Shown in pieces: positions 1-9,254 of a DNA stretch of 64,000 nucleotides (positions are counted from its first letter, which is position 1; each line of letters starts with the position of its first letter). The notes under the pieces were generated by a model, which ran no database searches, was not told the DNA's origin, and saw only the letters and a list, made by a program, of their open reading frames with translations. This DNA comes from Bradyrhizobium liaoningense. Its GTDB lineage: Bacteria > Pseudomonadota > Alphaproteobacteria > Rhizobiales > Xanthobacteraceae. The position numbers and the translations under genes were made by a program. The stretch is taken from the NCBI RefSeq assembly GCF_018130785.1, contig NZ_JAFCJT010000001.1:930001-994000 (forward strand), in the 5' to 3' direction.

Positions 1-347
1 GCGAAAATCCCCACAATCAACAATGCCAAGCTCATCGAACTCACCCCTGGTCGCGCAGCCATGCGCGACACCCGTTACGGCACGATACCGTCATACGGTG
101 TTCCACGCCAACGGCGAATTAGAGCCTGCGTTCCTAAAGGGAAGGATATCAGGGACTTATTCACATTCCCTTCAGCTACCGCCCGCTACTTCTAAGCTGC
201 TCTCAAGGTTCCGGATTTGCTGCGTCGCATCAGGATTTTAGCCATAATGCCCAATTACTTGGTAATGGAACTGCGCTATAGGGATTCCGGGGAAGTGGCC
301 CGCGGGCACCAGCAGGGCCAAGAGGGGATTCCGGGTCACCAATAGCC
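1..347. other. leading non-coding stretch
   Basis: No convincing gene is seen here. Short open frames exist but have no recognisable protein signature and no ribosome binding site. The stretch is more AT-rich than the genes that follow and ends at the start of the glycosyltransferase-like gene at 348, so it probably holds that gene's promoter and leader. I could not fix a -35/-10 pair. Confidence 0.5.
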
Positions 348-1997
348 ATGACATCCATCACGACTTCGGCGATCGACACGCCTCTGCGGCGCTCGGTTGA
401 ACGGACTTGCGACGATCTCGCCATGCTGGTGCTGGCTGCGGTCGCCGTCACTGCAGGCTTGACCTTCCGCGATTACGGGCTCGGCTGGGACGATTACACG
501 CACGCTGAATATGCCGACCTGCTGCTGCGCATGTTCGGTTCCGGCTTCAGGGACACCGCGGCGCTCTCCTTCGCGAATCTCTACATGTATGGCGGCGGCT
601 TCGACATGGTCGCGGCTCTCCTGCACAAGGTCATTCCGCTCGAGCTGTTCGAGACGCGACGTCTGCTCGGCGCCGTCGTCGGCGTGATCGGGCTTGCGGT
701 GACGTGGCGGCTCGGCCGCCGCATCGGCGGGCCCCTTGCCGGTCTTGCCGCACTCCTGCTGCTCGCGCTCTGCCCGATCTTCTACGGCCACATGTTCATG
801 AACCCGAAGGATGCGCCCTTCGCGGTGGCCATGATCATCCTGATGCTCGGCCTCGTCCGCCTCGCCGAGGAATATCCGCAGCCGTCGCCGCGCACGATCC
901 TGATCGTCGGCCTGGGTGCCGGCCTCTCGCTCGGCTGCCGCGTCCTCGGCGGCCTCGCGCTGGTCTACGCCATGATCGGCTTCATGCCGCTGTTCCTGGA
1001 GGAGCTGCGCACCGAAGGCGCCCGCGAAGCAGCCCGCCGCTTCGCCCATGTCGTCTACGTGCTGCTGCCCGGCCTCGTGTTCGGCTATCTCGTGATGGGC
1101 CTGATCTGGCCCTGGTCGATCATGGAGCCCGGCAATCCCTTCGAGGCCCTGACCTATTTCTCGCACTTCTTCGAGAAGCCCTGGAAGGAGATGTTCGACG
1201 GCGCGATCGTGTCCGTGCCCGACATGCCCTGGTCCTATCTGCCGACGCTGTTCGCGCTGCAGCTTCCCGAGGTGATGCTGGTGCTGATGGGCGGCGCCGT
1301 GGTCAGCACCTTCGCCATGCTGCCGCGCCGCGAGGTTCCGGCCCGCCGCAAGACCATCCTCTTGATGCTGACGCTGGCGGCGACCCTGCCGCTCGCGATC
1401 GCGATGGTGAAGCGGCCGGCGCTGTACAACGGCATCCGCCACTTCGTCTTCGTGATCCCGCCGATGGCGGTGCTCGGCGGTGTCGCCTTTGCCTGGGCCA
1501 TGGAGCGCCTGCGCACCAACCACCGCACCTGGCAGCCGGTCGTGCTCGCGACCTTCTGCTTCGGCCTCGCGCTCTCGCTGGCCGAGATGATCCGGCTGCA
1601 TCCCTATCAGTACACGCATTTCAACCACATCGCCGGCACCGTGCGCGGCGCCGACGACCGCTTCATGCTGGACTATTGGGGCCTTGCGCTGAAGCAGGCC
1701 TCGGACGAACTGCGCGAGCAGATCGTCGAGCGGCAGGAAGTGGCGCCGGGCAACCGCAAATGGAAGGTCGCGGTGTGCGGTCCGCAGCGCCCGGCCCAGG
1801 TGGCGCTCGGGCCCGACTTCACCATCGGCTGGGATTCCAACGCGGCCGATTTCGCGATGACGCTCGGCGAGTTCTACTGCAAGGGCCTCACCGCGCCCGT
1901 GTTGGTCGAGATCAAGCGCGACGACGTGGTGTTCGCCCGCGTCTACGACATCCGCGGCCGCAGCATTTCCAGCCTGCTGTCGATCCCGGCGCCGTAA
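348..1997 (+). CDS. GT39-like polytopic membrane glycosyltransferase
   Basis: This is a 549-residue integral membrane protein. A soluble start is followed by many hydrophobic segments through about residue 430 and a hydrophilic C-terminal portion of about 110 residues. An acidic motif follows the first membrane segment (LGWDDYTHAEY, about residues 44-54). This matches the first-loop acidic motif of the GT-C fold of lipid-linked-sugar mannosyltransferases (PMT/GT39, ArnT-like), so it probably moves a sugar from a polyprenyl phosphate donor on the periplasmic side. The acceptor is unknown. ATG at 348 is the first start giving the N-terminal tail before the first helix. It stands alone; the next gene on the same strand starts 137 bases later. 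Family assignment is by topology and motif only. Confidence 0.7.
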   Translation: MTSITTSAIDTPLRRSVERTCDDLAMLVLAAVAVTAGLTFRDYGLGWDDYTHAEYADLLLRMFGSGFRDTAALSFANLYMYGGGFDMVAALLHKVIPLELFETRRLLGAVVGVIGLAVTWRLGRRIGGPLAGLAALLLLALCPIFYGHMFMNPKDAPFAVAMIILMLGLVRLAEEYPQPSPRTILIVGLGAGLSLGCRVLGGLALVYAMIGFMPLFLEELRTEGAREAARRFAHVVYVLLPGLVFGYLVMGLIWPWSIMEPGNPFEALTYFSHFFEKPWKEMFDGAIVSVPDMPWSYLPTLFALQLPEVMLVLMGGAVVSTFAMLPRREVPARRKTILLMLTLAATLPLAIAMVKRPALYNGIRHFVFVIPPMAVLGGVAFAWAMERLRTNHRTWQPVVLATFCFGLALSLAEMIRLHPYQYTHFNHIAGTVRGADDRFMLDYWGLALKQASDELREQIVERQEVAPGNRKWKVAVCGPQRPAQVALGPDFTIGWDSNAADFAMTLGEFYCKGLTAPVLVEIKRDDVVFARVYDIRGRSISSLLSIPAP

Positions 1998-2134
1998 TAT
2001 TCTTCTCCGGGACCTTTCATTTCGCTTCGCTCCATGCGGGCTACGCGTGGCTGCTGCGATTTGACCGCCTTGCCGCCAGCTTCACCCGCGACTACGCTCC
2101 TTCCCCGCAACAACGATGTTCGGAGAGACAAGCC

Positions 2135-2914
2135 ATGTCGCCAGCGGAAGCGCGCCTGAAGGAAGTACCGTCGAACATGACGGAGGCGGAGTGGCAGCAA
2201 CGGGTCAATCTCGCCGCCTGCTACCGCCTCGTCTCGCTGTACGGCTGGGACGATCTGGTCGACACCCACATTTCAGCGCGCGTGCCCGGCCCCGACCATC
2301 ACTTCCTCATCAACCCCTACGGATTGATGTTCGACGAGATCACGGCATCGAGCCTCGTCAAGGTCGACCTGCACGGCAACCAGCTCTCCGAGAGCGAGTA
2401 CAGCATCAACCCGGCCGGCTTCACCATCCATTCGGCGATCCACGAGATACGCGAGGACGCGATCTGCGTGCTGCATCTCCACACGCTCGACGGCACCGCG
2501 GTGTCGAGCAGCGCAGAAGGACTCTTGCCGCTCAACCAGACCGCCCAGCTCGTCACCCACGACCTCGCCTATCACGACTATGAGGGCATCGCACTCGATC
2601 ACGACGAGCGGCCGCGGCTCCAGAAGGACCTCGGCGACCACAACCACATGCTGCTGCGTAACCACGGCACGCTGACCGTCGGACGCTCGGTGGCCTCCGC
2701 ATTCGAGCGCATGTACCATCTCGAGCGCGCCTGCTCGATGCAGGTGCGCACGCGCGCGCTGGGCACGCCGGTCTATCCGGTCGACGACGTCGCGATCGAC
2801 AAGAACACCGAACTGCTCGCCAACCGCGACCGCGCCGAGCTGCGCGCCAACAACCTGGTCTGGCCGCCGCTGCTGCGCAAGCTCGACCGCGAGCTTCCGG
2901 GCTATCGGTCTTGA
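2135..2914 (+). CDS. class II aldolase/adducin family protein
   Basis: This 259-residue cytoplasmic protein is of the class II aldolase/adducin fold, which includes fuculose- and ribulose-phosphate aldolases and decarboxylases. Metal-site histidines are visible in LHLHTLDG and in the segment around NHNHMLLRNHGTLTVG. The frame stays open far upstream (overlapping the preceding gene in another frame), but ATG at 2135 gives the usual N-terminus: a short tail, then the helix EWQQRVNLAACYRLVSLYGW typical of this family. The substrate cannot be named; such stand-alone paralogues are usually of unknown substrate. A strong terminator follows at 2971. Confidence 0.85.
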   Translation: MSPAEARLKEVPSNMTEAEWQQRVNLAACYRLVSLYGWDDLVDTHISARVPGPDHHFLINPYGLMFDEITASSLVKVDLHGNQLSESEYSINPAGFTIHSAIHEIREDAICVLHLHTLDGTAVSSSAEGLLPLNQTAQLVTHDLAYHDYEGIALDHDERPRLQKDLGDHNHMLLRNHGTLTVGRSVASAFERMYHLERACSMQVRTRALGTPVYPVDDVAIDKNTELLANRDRAELRANNLVWPPLLRKLDRELPGYRS

Positions 2915-2970
2915 GATTTTCGGGATTTCGTGTAGGGTAGCTCCCAACTACCTCTGCACGTTCTGGAATG

Positions 2971-3000
2971 AAACGCCGCCCAATTCCGGGCGGCGTTTTT
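2971..3000 (+). terminator. rho-independent terminator
   Basis: A perfect GC-rich stem, AACGCCGCCC at 2972-2981 pairing with GGGCGGCGTT at 2988-2997, has a six-base loop and a run of T to 3000. It lies 57 bases after the aldolase-family stop codon and ends that transcript. Confidence 0.85.
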
Positions 3001-3012
3001 ATTTGGTCCGTT

Positions 3013-3099
3013 CGTCATTGCGAGGGGCGAAGCGACGAAGCAATTCAGACAGCCTCCGCGGAGGGATTTCTGGATTGCTTCGCTTCGCTCGCAATGACG
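3013..3099. repeat. intergenic palindromic repeat, family A
   Basis: A long imperfect inverted repeat starts CGTCATTGCGAG and ends CTCGCAATGACG, with inner arms around GAAGCAAT and ATTGCTTC. The same element is found at 9073-9152, and a decayed relative at about 61348-61400. It is a REP/RPE-like dispersed element. Confidence 0.8.
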
Positions 3100-3110
3100 G
3101 GAACAGGTCT

Positions 3111-3206
3111 CGTAGGGTGGGCAAAGCGGAGCGTGCCCACGTCTTCTTCCCTCGTAATCACTGAACGATGGTGGGCACGGCCCTTTGCGCCTTTGCCCAC
3201 CCTACG
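3111..3206. repeat. intergenic palindromic repeat, family B
   Basis: An inverted repeat begins CGTAGGGTGGGCAAAG and ends CTTTGCCCACCCTACG. A second copy is at 21766-21860. It lies just beyond the stop codon of the minus-strand M20 dipeptidase. Confidence 0.8.
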
Positions 3207-3216
3207 GCACCTCGCC

Positions 3217-4611
3217 TTACTTCACATCCGCGAGCGCCGCGAGGATGCGGGCCCAGGAGCGGATGCCCTTCTGGAAGCTGCGGAGGTCGTACTTCTCGTT
3301 CGGCGAGTGGATGTTGTCGTCATCGAGACCAAAACCGACGAGCAGCGAGTCCAGACCGAGCGTGCGCTTGAAGTCGGCGACGATCGGGATCGAGGCGCCC
3401 GAGCCCATCAGCACGGTCTCCTTGCCCCACTCCTCGGTCAGCGCCTTGCTGGCGGCGGCGAGCGGCTTCATGTTCCAGTCGAGCGCGACCGCGGGCGCGG
3501 CCGAATGGTCGCCGAACTCAACCTTGCAATCGCCCGGCAGCCGCGCCGTCACATAATCGCGAAAAGCCTTGCGGATCTTCTGGGGATCCTGCCCTTCGAC
3601 CAGACGGAACGAGACCTTGGCTGAAGCGTGCGACGGGATCACCGTCTTGGAGCCTTCGCCGATATAGCCGCCCCAGATGCCGTTGACGTCGCAGGTCGGA
3701 CGCGAAGAGGCCTGCTCGATCAGCAGCCGGCCCTTCTCGCCGGCGGGGATCGACAAGCCAATCGGCTTGAGGAACATCTCCGGCGTCAGGTTGAGCTTCT
3801 TCCACTGCTCCAGGATATCAGGCGGCAGGTCCTTCACGCCGTCATAGAAGCCGGGGATGGTGATGCGGTTGTCGTCGTCGAACAGGCTGCCCAGAATTTT
3901 CGTCAGCACCCGGATCGGGTTCATCGCGCTGCCGCCGAACACACCGGAATGCAAGTCGCGATTGGCGGCGGTGATCTTCAGCTCTTCATACAGCAGACCG
4001 CGCAGCGACGTCGTGATCGCGGGCGTGTTGCGGTCCCACATGCCGGTGTCGCAGACCAGCACGTAGTCCGCTTTGAACTCGTCCTTGTTGGCTTCGATGA
4101 AGGGGACAAAGTTCTTCGAGCCGACCTCCTCCTCGCCTTCGATCAGGAAGGTGATGTCGATCGGCAGCGAGCCCGTCACCTTCTTCCAGGCGCGACAGGC
4201 CTCGACGAAGGTCATCACCTGGCCCTTGTCGTCCTCGGCGCCGCGCGCGACGATGATCTTGCGGCCGTCGGCATGGTCGGTGACGACGGGCTCGAACGGC
4301 GGACGACGCCAGAGATCGAGCGGATCGACCGGCTGCACGTCGTAGTGGCCGTAGAAGATCACATGCGGCCGTCCGCCCGCTCCGGTCTTGCCGACGATTG
4401 CGGGATGGCCGGCGGTTGGCCTCACTTCGGTCGCGACACCAAGGCTCGCAATGTCCTTGGCGAGATGCTCGGCCGCCGCCTTGCAATCCCCGGCGAAGGC
4501 CGGATCCGCGGAGATCGACTTGATCCGCAACAGCGAGAACAGACGCTCCAGGCTGTTGTCGAAATCCTTGTCGATGTGGTCGAGCACGGATTGAAGCTGC
4601 GCATTGGCCAT
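3217..4611 (-). CDS. M20 family dipeptidase (zinc metallopeptidase)
   Basis: This 464-residue cytosolic M20/M25/M40 metallopeptidase probably cleaves dipeptides or N-acyl amino acids. The di-zinc motifs are intact: FYGHYDVQP (His and Asp), RGAEDDKGQ (bridging Asp), and GEEEVGS (catalytic Glu pair). The dimerisation insert characteristic of the family follows, with the last metal-site segment near the C-terminus. Length fits the carnosinase-like dipeptidase branch (about 460). ATG at 4611 precedes the family's usual N-terminal helix. The upstream minus-strand gene (4637-5965) ends only 25 bases away, so they may be co-transcribed, though their functions do not obviously connect. Confidence 0.9.
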   Translation of the reverse strand: MANAQLQSVLDHIDKDFDNSLERLFSLLRIKSISADPAFAGDCKAAAEHLAKDIASLGVATEVRPTAGHPAIVGKTGAGGRPHVIFYGHYDVQPVDPLDLWRRPPFEPVVTDHADGRKIIVARGAEDDKGQVMTFVEACRAWKKVTGSLPIDITFLIEGEEEVGSKNFVPFIEANKDEFKADYVLVCDTGMWDRNTPAITTSLRGLLYEELKITAANRDLHSGVFGGSAMNPIRVLTKILGSLFDDDNRITIPGFYDGVKDLPPDILEQWKKLNLTPEMFLKPIGLSIPAGEKGRLLIEQASSRPTCDVNGIWGGYIGEGSKTVIPSHASAKVSFRLVEGQDPQKIRKAFRDYVTARLPGDCKVEFGDHSAAPAVALDWNMKPLAAASKALTEEWGKETVLMGSGASIPIVADFKRTLGLDSLLVGFGLDDDNIHSPNEKYDLRSFQKGIRSWARILAALADVK

Positions 4612-4636
4612 GGTCGGATTCCCTGACTTTTGAGTC

Positions 4637-5965
4637 TCAAGATGTCTGCGGTTTTAGCGCTGCCGCAGGCTCAGAGCCAGCCGCAACCGGCGGATGGCGG
4701 ATGTGCCACGCCAGCGCACCGGCAAGAACAGCCGTAGCAATGAGGTTATTGCCCCAGGCCTGGAGGACATTGGGAAACCAGGGCAGCGACAGCAACATCA
4801 GGATGCCGGCAGCGCCCAGGGCAAGCCAGGTTCCCAGGCGCACATTCGCCCGCTCGTCAAAGGCGGCGCGATGCATCAGCACCGTCATCGGGAAGAACAG
4901 CCACATGAAGTAGTATTGCCGCGCCAGCGGCGATGCCACCGTCATCAGGCAGAACAGGATGCCGAGCTCCTCCGCATCCGAGCGCGCCGTTCGGCGCGCT
5001 TGCGGCGGCATGACCGCGAGGAAGCCGAGCCCGAGCAACGCCGACAGCGCCAGCACGATCAAGTTCGCCGTCTTGTAGTCGACGTCGATGACATTCATCG
5101 TGCGCGGCGGCTTGTTGGGGTCTTCCTGGTTGTAGTTGATCGGCCGGACCAGGCGGTGCGTGACAGCAATGAGGGACTGGTTGACCCACGACCAGTTCTG
5201 CTCGTCGCGCTGGCCAAAGCCCTTTTCCGAGCTCGTGCCGACCATGCCCTGGTACCAAGTCTTGAGCTCGGCCGCGTTGCGCTCGAAGCCGCGGATCGGT
5301 GCAGGCACGACATAGAGGAGGATGCCGGCGAAAGCGACCGTCGCGACGACGGCCGCCCACTTCCTGCGCCAGATCAGATAAGGCAGCACCGCGATCGGAA
5401 ACACCTTGATGGCGGAAGCGAGCGCGAACAGGAAGCCCGCGAGCCAGGACCGTTGACGCTGCAACAACCAGAAGCCCCACAGCATCATCGCCAGCAACAC
5501 GAGGTTCGGCTGGCCGAGGTCGAACATGTCGAACACGAAGGTCAGGGTGACCATGGCCGGCAGCGCTTCGAGCCATGGGCCGGGCCTGCGGCCCGATCCC
5601 GTCATGGCATTGGAGAATACGCCCGTGTACCACCATGCCGCCATGTTCAGGATCGACAGCACGACATAGAGCGCGATCTTGCCGAACCAACTCGGGATCG
5701 CGAGCAAGATCGCGGGCAGCGGCGGATAGATGAACTCGAAATACTCGCCGATCTTGTCGGGATAGAGCGATCCACCGTGCAGCACCTGCTGCCCGGCCCA
5801 GTACCACAGCCCATAATCCTTGGTCTTGCCGTGGCCGAAGATCTCGGGAACGAGCACGTCGGCGGTCAGGAGGACGCAGCAGAACAGGAAGAGCAGATCG
5901 AGCGGCGCGCGCAGCGACAAGGCTCTGTGCGGGCCGAGTTTGTCTGATAGATTCGGTGATGTCAC
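4637..5965 (-). CDS. GT87 (DUF2029)-like membrane glycosyltransferase
   Basis: This polytopic membrane protein has about 442 residues and roughly ten hydrophobic segments. It resembles the GT87/DUF2029 family of polyprenyl-phosphate-mannose-dependent mannosyltransferases; the loop YGLWYWAGQQVLHGGSLYP after the first helix is typical. I chose GTG at 5965, which places a short polar tail before the first membrane helix. The frame stays open to 6166, but that extension is built from the family E repeat and reads as low-quality coding sequence. Donor and acceptor are unknown. Confidence 0.75.
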   Translation of the reverse strand: MTSPNLSDKLGPHRALSLRAPLDLLFLFCCVLLTADVLVPEIFGHGKTKDYGLWYWAGQQVLHGGSLYPDKIGEYFEFIYPPLPAILLAIPSWFGKIALYVVLSILNMAAWWYTGVFSNAMTGSGRRPGPWLEALPAMVTLTFVFDMFDLGQPNLVLLAMMLWGFWLLQRQRSWLAGFLFALASAIKVFPIAVLPYLIWRRKWAAVVATVAFAGILLYVVPAPIRGFERNAAELKTWYQGMVGTSSEKGFGQRDEQNWSWVNQSLIAVTHRLVRPINYNQEDPNKPPRTMNVIDVDYKTANLIVLALSALLGLGFLAVMPPQARRTARSDAEELGILFCLMTVASPLARQYYFMWLFFPMTVLMHRAAFDERANVRLGTWLALGAAGILMLLSLPWFPNVLQAWGNNLIATAVLAGALAWHIRHPPVAAGSEPAAALKPQTS

Positions 5966-6096
5966 ATTATGTCCCGTCGGCAACAAATAGCACGTAGCAG
6001 ACCGACGGACGCTTGGAGAACCCCCTTCGCCTGAAATTATGGTGTTCGGCCTCGCCCGGCGTGCGGGGTAATCGCATCCAAATATTCGCGAGATCT

Positions 6097-6217
6097 CGTC
6101 ATGCCCGGGCTTTTCCCGCCCGCGCGGCCGAAGCCGCTTCGGCGAGGCGAAGGCCCGGGCATCCACGTTCTTGGAGCTGCAAGCAAGTGGATGGCCGGGA
6201 CAAGCCCGGCCATGACG
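6097..6217. repeat. intergenic palindromic repeat, family E
   Basis: The outer arms are CGTCATGCCCGGGC and GGCCGGGACAAGCCCGGCCATGACG, with a further inner inverted pair (CCGGGCATCCAC ... GTGGATGGCCGGG). A half copy is seen at about 55855-55872. It is a dispersed REP-like element between two minus-strand genes. Confidence 0.7.
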
Positions 6218-6254
6218 CTGTGGAGGCTTTAGGCCTCAAACCCGGCTTCTCTGC

Positions 6255-7880
6255 CTATCGACGCAGCAGCCCGCCGAGAGCGCCGCGGACCAAAGTGCGG
6301 CCGATCGAGCCGCCGAGCTGGCCACCGACCGATTTGCCGACATTGGCGGCCATCCCGCCGATCACCTGATTGGTGACCGATCGCGTCACGTCGCGCGCGA
6401 TGATCTGGCCCGCGGACAGGCGGCCGCGCTTGACGTTGGTGCCGAAGATGGTGCCGACGATCGAGCCGATCTGGCCGAGGATGCCGCCGCCACCTCCGCC
6501 GGCCGCGCCAGCATCGGCCGTCGCAGCCGTGCCGGCAATGCGCTTCTGGATCATCTCGTAGGCGGACTCTTCATCGACGGCGGTATCGTATTTGCCCTTC
6601 ACAGGGCTCGCATCCATGATCACCTTGCGCTCTTCCGGCGTGATCGGTCCGATGCGGGCCGACGGCGGTCGGATCATGACACGCTCGACCATCGTCGGCG
6701 TGCCGTTGCCTTCGAGGAAGGACACCAGCGCCTCGCCCTTGCCGAGCTCCATGATCACCTTGGCGGTGTCGAGCTTCGGGTTGGGCCTAAAAGTCTGGGC
6801 CGCGGCGGCGACCGCCTTCTGGTCGCGCGGAGTGAAGGCGCGCAGCGCGTGCTGCACCCGGTTGCCGAGCTGCCCGAGCACGCGATCCGGCACGTCGATG
6901 GGGTTCTGCGTCACGAAATAGACGCCGACGCCCTTGGATCGGATCAAACGCACCACCTGCTCGATCTTGTCCATCAACGCCTTCGGCGCATCATTGAACA
7001 ACAGATGCGCCTCGTCGAAGAAGAACACCAGCTTCGGCTTCGGCAGATCGCCCGCCTCGGGCAGCTCCTCGAACAGTTCTGACAGCATCCACAGCAGGAA
7101 TGTCGCGTAAAGCCGTGGACTCTGGAGCAGCTTGTCGGCGACAAGGATGTTGACCATGCCGCGGCCGTCGCGGTCAGTCTTCATGAAGTCCTTCAGCGTC
7201 AGCGCCGGCTCGCCGAAGAATTTGGTGCCGCCCTGGTTCTCCAGCACCAGAAGCTGGCGCTGGATGGTGCCGACAGTGGCCTTGGTGACGTTGCCAAAAC
7301 CCTGCGCCGCCTTCTTGACGTCGGCGAGCGGGCTTTGCTCCGCATCCGCTGCCTTCTTGCCGCCATCCGGCACGATGGCGTCGAGGAGCGCGCGCAGATC
7401 CTTCATGTCGATGAGCGTCAGGCCGGCATCGTCGGCGACGCGGAAGGCGACGTTGAGCACGCCTTCCTGCACGTCGTTCAGGTCGAGCATGCGCGCGAGC
7501 AGAAGCGGGCCCATCTCCGTGACGGTCGCGCGCACCGGATGGCCCTGTTCGCCGAACACGTCCCAAAACACCGTCGAAAACTGGTCGGGCTGGAAATTCA
7601 GCCCCATCTCGGTGGCGCGCTTGACGATGAAATCCTTTGCTTCGCCGACCTCGGAGATGCCGGAGAGGTCGCCCTTGATGTCGGACGCGAAGACCGGAAC
7701 ACCGGCGCGCGCAAATCCTTCCGCCATCACCTGCAGTGTCACGGTCTTGCCGGTTCCGGTTGCGCCGGTGACGAGACCATGGCGATTGGCGAGCGCCAGC
7801 GTCAGCCATGCCTGCTCGTCTCCCTTGCCGACGAAGATCTTGTCGTCGGTATCGCCGAGCTTGCTGTCCTGTGCGGTCAT
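6255..7880 (-). CDS. DUF853 / HerA-like ATPase
   Basis: This 541-residue P-loop ATPase belongs to the HerA/FtsK superfamily branch usually called DUF853 or helicase HerA-like C-terminal. Walker A is GATGTGKT at residues 39-46; Walker B is the hydrophobic strand ending FFFDEAHLLF; an arginine-rich region follows. The C-terminus (about 440-541) has a glycine-rich stretch and small-residue repeats. ATG at 7880 is chosen because the purine-rich AGAGAGAAT sits directly before it, while an upstream in-frame ATG (7931) lacks such a site. HerA itself works with NurA in end resection, but no nurA is nearby and the role of DUF853 proteins is not established. Confidence 0.85.
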   Translation of the reverse strand: MTAQDSKLGDTDDKIFVGKGDEQAWLTLALANRHGLVTGATGTGKTVTLQVMAEGFARAGVPVFASDIKGDLSGISEVGEAKDFIVKRATEMGLNFQPDQFSTVFWDVFGEQGHPVRATVTEMGPLLLARMLDLNDVQEGVLNVAFRVADDAGLTLIDMKDLRALLDAIVPDGGKKAADAEQSPLADVKKAAQGFGNVTKATVGTIQRQLLVLENQGGTKFFGEPALTLKDFMKTDRDGRGMVNILVADKLLQSPRLYATFLLWMLSELFEELPEAGDLPKPKLVFFFDEAHLLFNDAPKALMDKIEQVVRLIRSKGVGVYFVTQNPIDVPDRVLGQLGNRVQHALRAFTPRDQKAVAAAAQTFRPNPKLDTAKVIMELGKGEALVSFLEGNGTPTMVERVMIRPPSARIGPITPEERKVIMDASPVKGKYDTAVDEESAYEMIQKRIAGTAATADAGAAGGGGGGILGQIGSIVGTIFGTNVKRGRLSAGQIIARDVTRSVTNQVIGGMAANVGKSVGGQLGGSIGRTLVRGALGGLLRR

Positions 7881-8230
7881 TATTCTCTCTGATCTCTCTG
7901 CCGAGTTTCGCGTATTGAAACTCAAAGGCACCTGTTCCGCAGTTTAACGCATGTCGCGTGCCGATTAAAACCGTTCAACGCGCCCTGAGCATGCGACATT
8001 GTCGGAAACATACCGCCGAACATCAGCCGAAAGTAGGAGCGACGCATTCGCACCGCGGCAATTTTTCGCGGAATCCAGCTCCGCTCTTGCATCGCGGCAA
8101 CACTTTTCGCGCCTTCGAGAGTGAATCGGAACGTTGCGTGCGTTCATCGCTTGTATTTCACATCGCACCGGATCAAGATCATTTTCGAAAGAAATACTCC
8201 GGCGTGCAAACCGGCTGAGGGGCGGGCATT
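7881..8230. other. intergenic region between divergent genes
   Basis: These 350 bases lie between the start of the minus-strand ATPase gene and the plus-strand gene at 8231. They must hold promoters for both directions. I see no long palindrome of the dispersed families and no convincing ORF. The composition is less GC-rich in 8130-8210. A GGAAC at 8129-8133 resembles an EcfG -35, but no CGTT lies at the required spacing, so I make no promoter call. Confidence 0.45.
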
Positions 8231-8596
8231 ATGGACGAGCTGATCGGGCGGCTGGCGACAAACGCCAGCATAGATGGTGCTGTGGCTGAAAAGACCGTCG
8301 GCATCATCCTGGGCTTCCTCCGCAGCGAAGGTCCTTCCGAGAATGTCGAAGCCCTGATCGATCAAATTCCCGGTGCGGAAGCGGCAATCGAGGCATCCAG
8401 GAGCGGCGGCGGACTGTCGCGGCTGATGGGCGGCGGCCTGATGGCCGTCGGCACGCGCCTGATGGGCCTGGGGCTTGGCATGTCCGAGATTCAGAACGTT
8501 GCCCGTGAACTTTTCCGCTATGGCCGAGACAAAATCGGAGCTGATCAGATGGGCAAGATTATTGCGGGGACGCCGGGCCTCAGCCAGTTCGCCTGA
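8231..8596 (+). CDS. small DUF2267/DUF2780-like protein
   Basis: This 121-residue protein starts with a helical segment (MDELIGRLA..., VGIILGFLRSEGP) and continues with an acidic helix ending in PGAEAAIEAS. A glycine-rich hydrophobic stretch follows (about 55-85, rich in GG, LMG and GLGM), then a C-terminal amphipathic helix ending PGLSQF. This layout matches small rhizobial proteins annotated DUF2267, or the similar DUF2780; I cannot decide between them. Function is unknown. ATG 8231 is preceded by GGGGCGGG. The next gene starts 24 bases after the stop, so the two are probably one transcript. Confidence 0.7.
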   Translation: MDELIGRLATNASIDGAVAEKTVGIILGFLRSEGPSENVEALIDQIPGAEAAIEASRSGGGLSRLMGGGLMAVGTRLMGLGLGMSEIQNVARELFRYGRDKIGADQMGKIIAGTPGLSQFA

Positions 8597-8620
8597 GCGA
8601 CGTTTTTTATATCGAGCATC

Positions 8621-9028
8621 ATGACATATCCGATCTCCGAGATTGAGGGCCTGCCAGCCTTTGCCGCCAACAAGTTGAAGGCGCACGGAATCCGCACGAC
8701 CGATGCGCTGCTCGAGGCTGCCTCGACCGTGAAGGGCCGCAAGGCGCTGGCCGCCAAGACCGGCATCAGCGAGCAGCAGTTGCTGGAATGGGCCAACGTC
8801 TCCGACTACATGCGCATTCCCGGGATGGGCCGGGCCAAGGTCGGCCTTGTCCGTGCCGCCGGCGTCACCACCGTGCGCGAGCTCGCCTATCGGAATCCAG
8901 CAAGACTCGCCCAGAGCATGCGGGAAGCCAACGAGAAGAAGAAGCTCGTCCGCGTCCTGCCCTCTGAAAAATCGGTCGGCGACATCATCGCCAAGGCGAA
9001 GAAGCTGTCGCCGAAGATTACGTATTGA
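8621..9028 (+). CDS. DUF4332 helix-hairpin-helix protein
   Basis: This 135-residue basic protein is made of tandem helix-hairpin-helix-like units: IEGLPAFAANKLKAHGIRT near the N-terminus, then MRIPGMGRAKVGLVRAAGV around residues 67-85. That is the hallmark of DUF4332, a family built like the DNA-binding HhH repeats of nucleases and polymerases. The C-terminus is lysine-rich. It may bind nucleic acid or act as a protein scaffold; no experimental role is known to me. It follows the 8231 gene by 24 bases. Family A repeat DNA lies directly downstream. Confidence 0.8.
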   Translation: MTYPISEIEGLPAFAANKLKAHGIRTTDALLEAASTVKGRKALAAKTGISEQQLLEWANVSDYMRIPGMGRAKVGLVRAAGVTTVRELAYRNPARLAQSMREANEKKKLVRVLPSEKSVGDIIAKAKKLSPKITY

Positions 9029-9072
9029 TCCGGAGATAAGGCTGGGCCGATAGGGCACCGCTACTCCCAAGT

Positions 9073-9152
9073 CGTCATTGCGAGCGCAGCGAAGCAATCC
9101 AGAATCCCACCGCGGAGAGACTCTGGATTGCTTCGCTGCGCTCGCAATGACG
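9073..9152. repeat. intergenic palindromic repeat, family A
   Basis: This is a cleaner copy of the element at 3013-3099. CGTCATTGCGAGCGCAGCG opens it and its near-exact complement ending CTCGCAATGACG closes it, giving an almost complete hairpin. It lies between the DUF4332 gene and folP. Confidence 0.85.
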
Positions 9153-9254
9153 GAGAGTGGGCAAGAGCATTGCTCCCTCACGGGGCCTCGGAGCGGATCG
9201 AACGCCTCCAATCCCGCCTTGACTCCCCCTCCCCGACCGCGCAAAGCCACGCGC

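Noticed and set aside
336..1628. Long minus-strand frame opposite the GT39-like gene
   Set aside because: His/Gln/Arg-rich shadow without any recognisable domain.
8128..8160. GGAAC as the -35 of an EcfG general-stress promoter before the 8231 gene
   Set aside because: No CGTT-like -10 at the required 15-17 base spacing.
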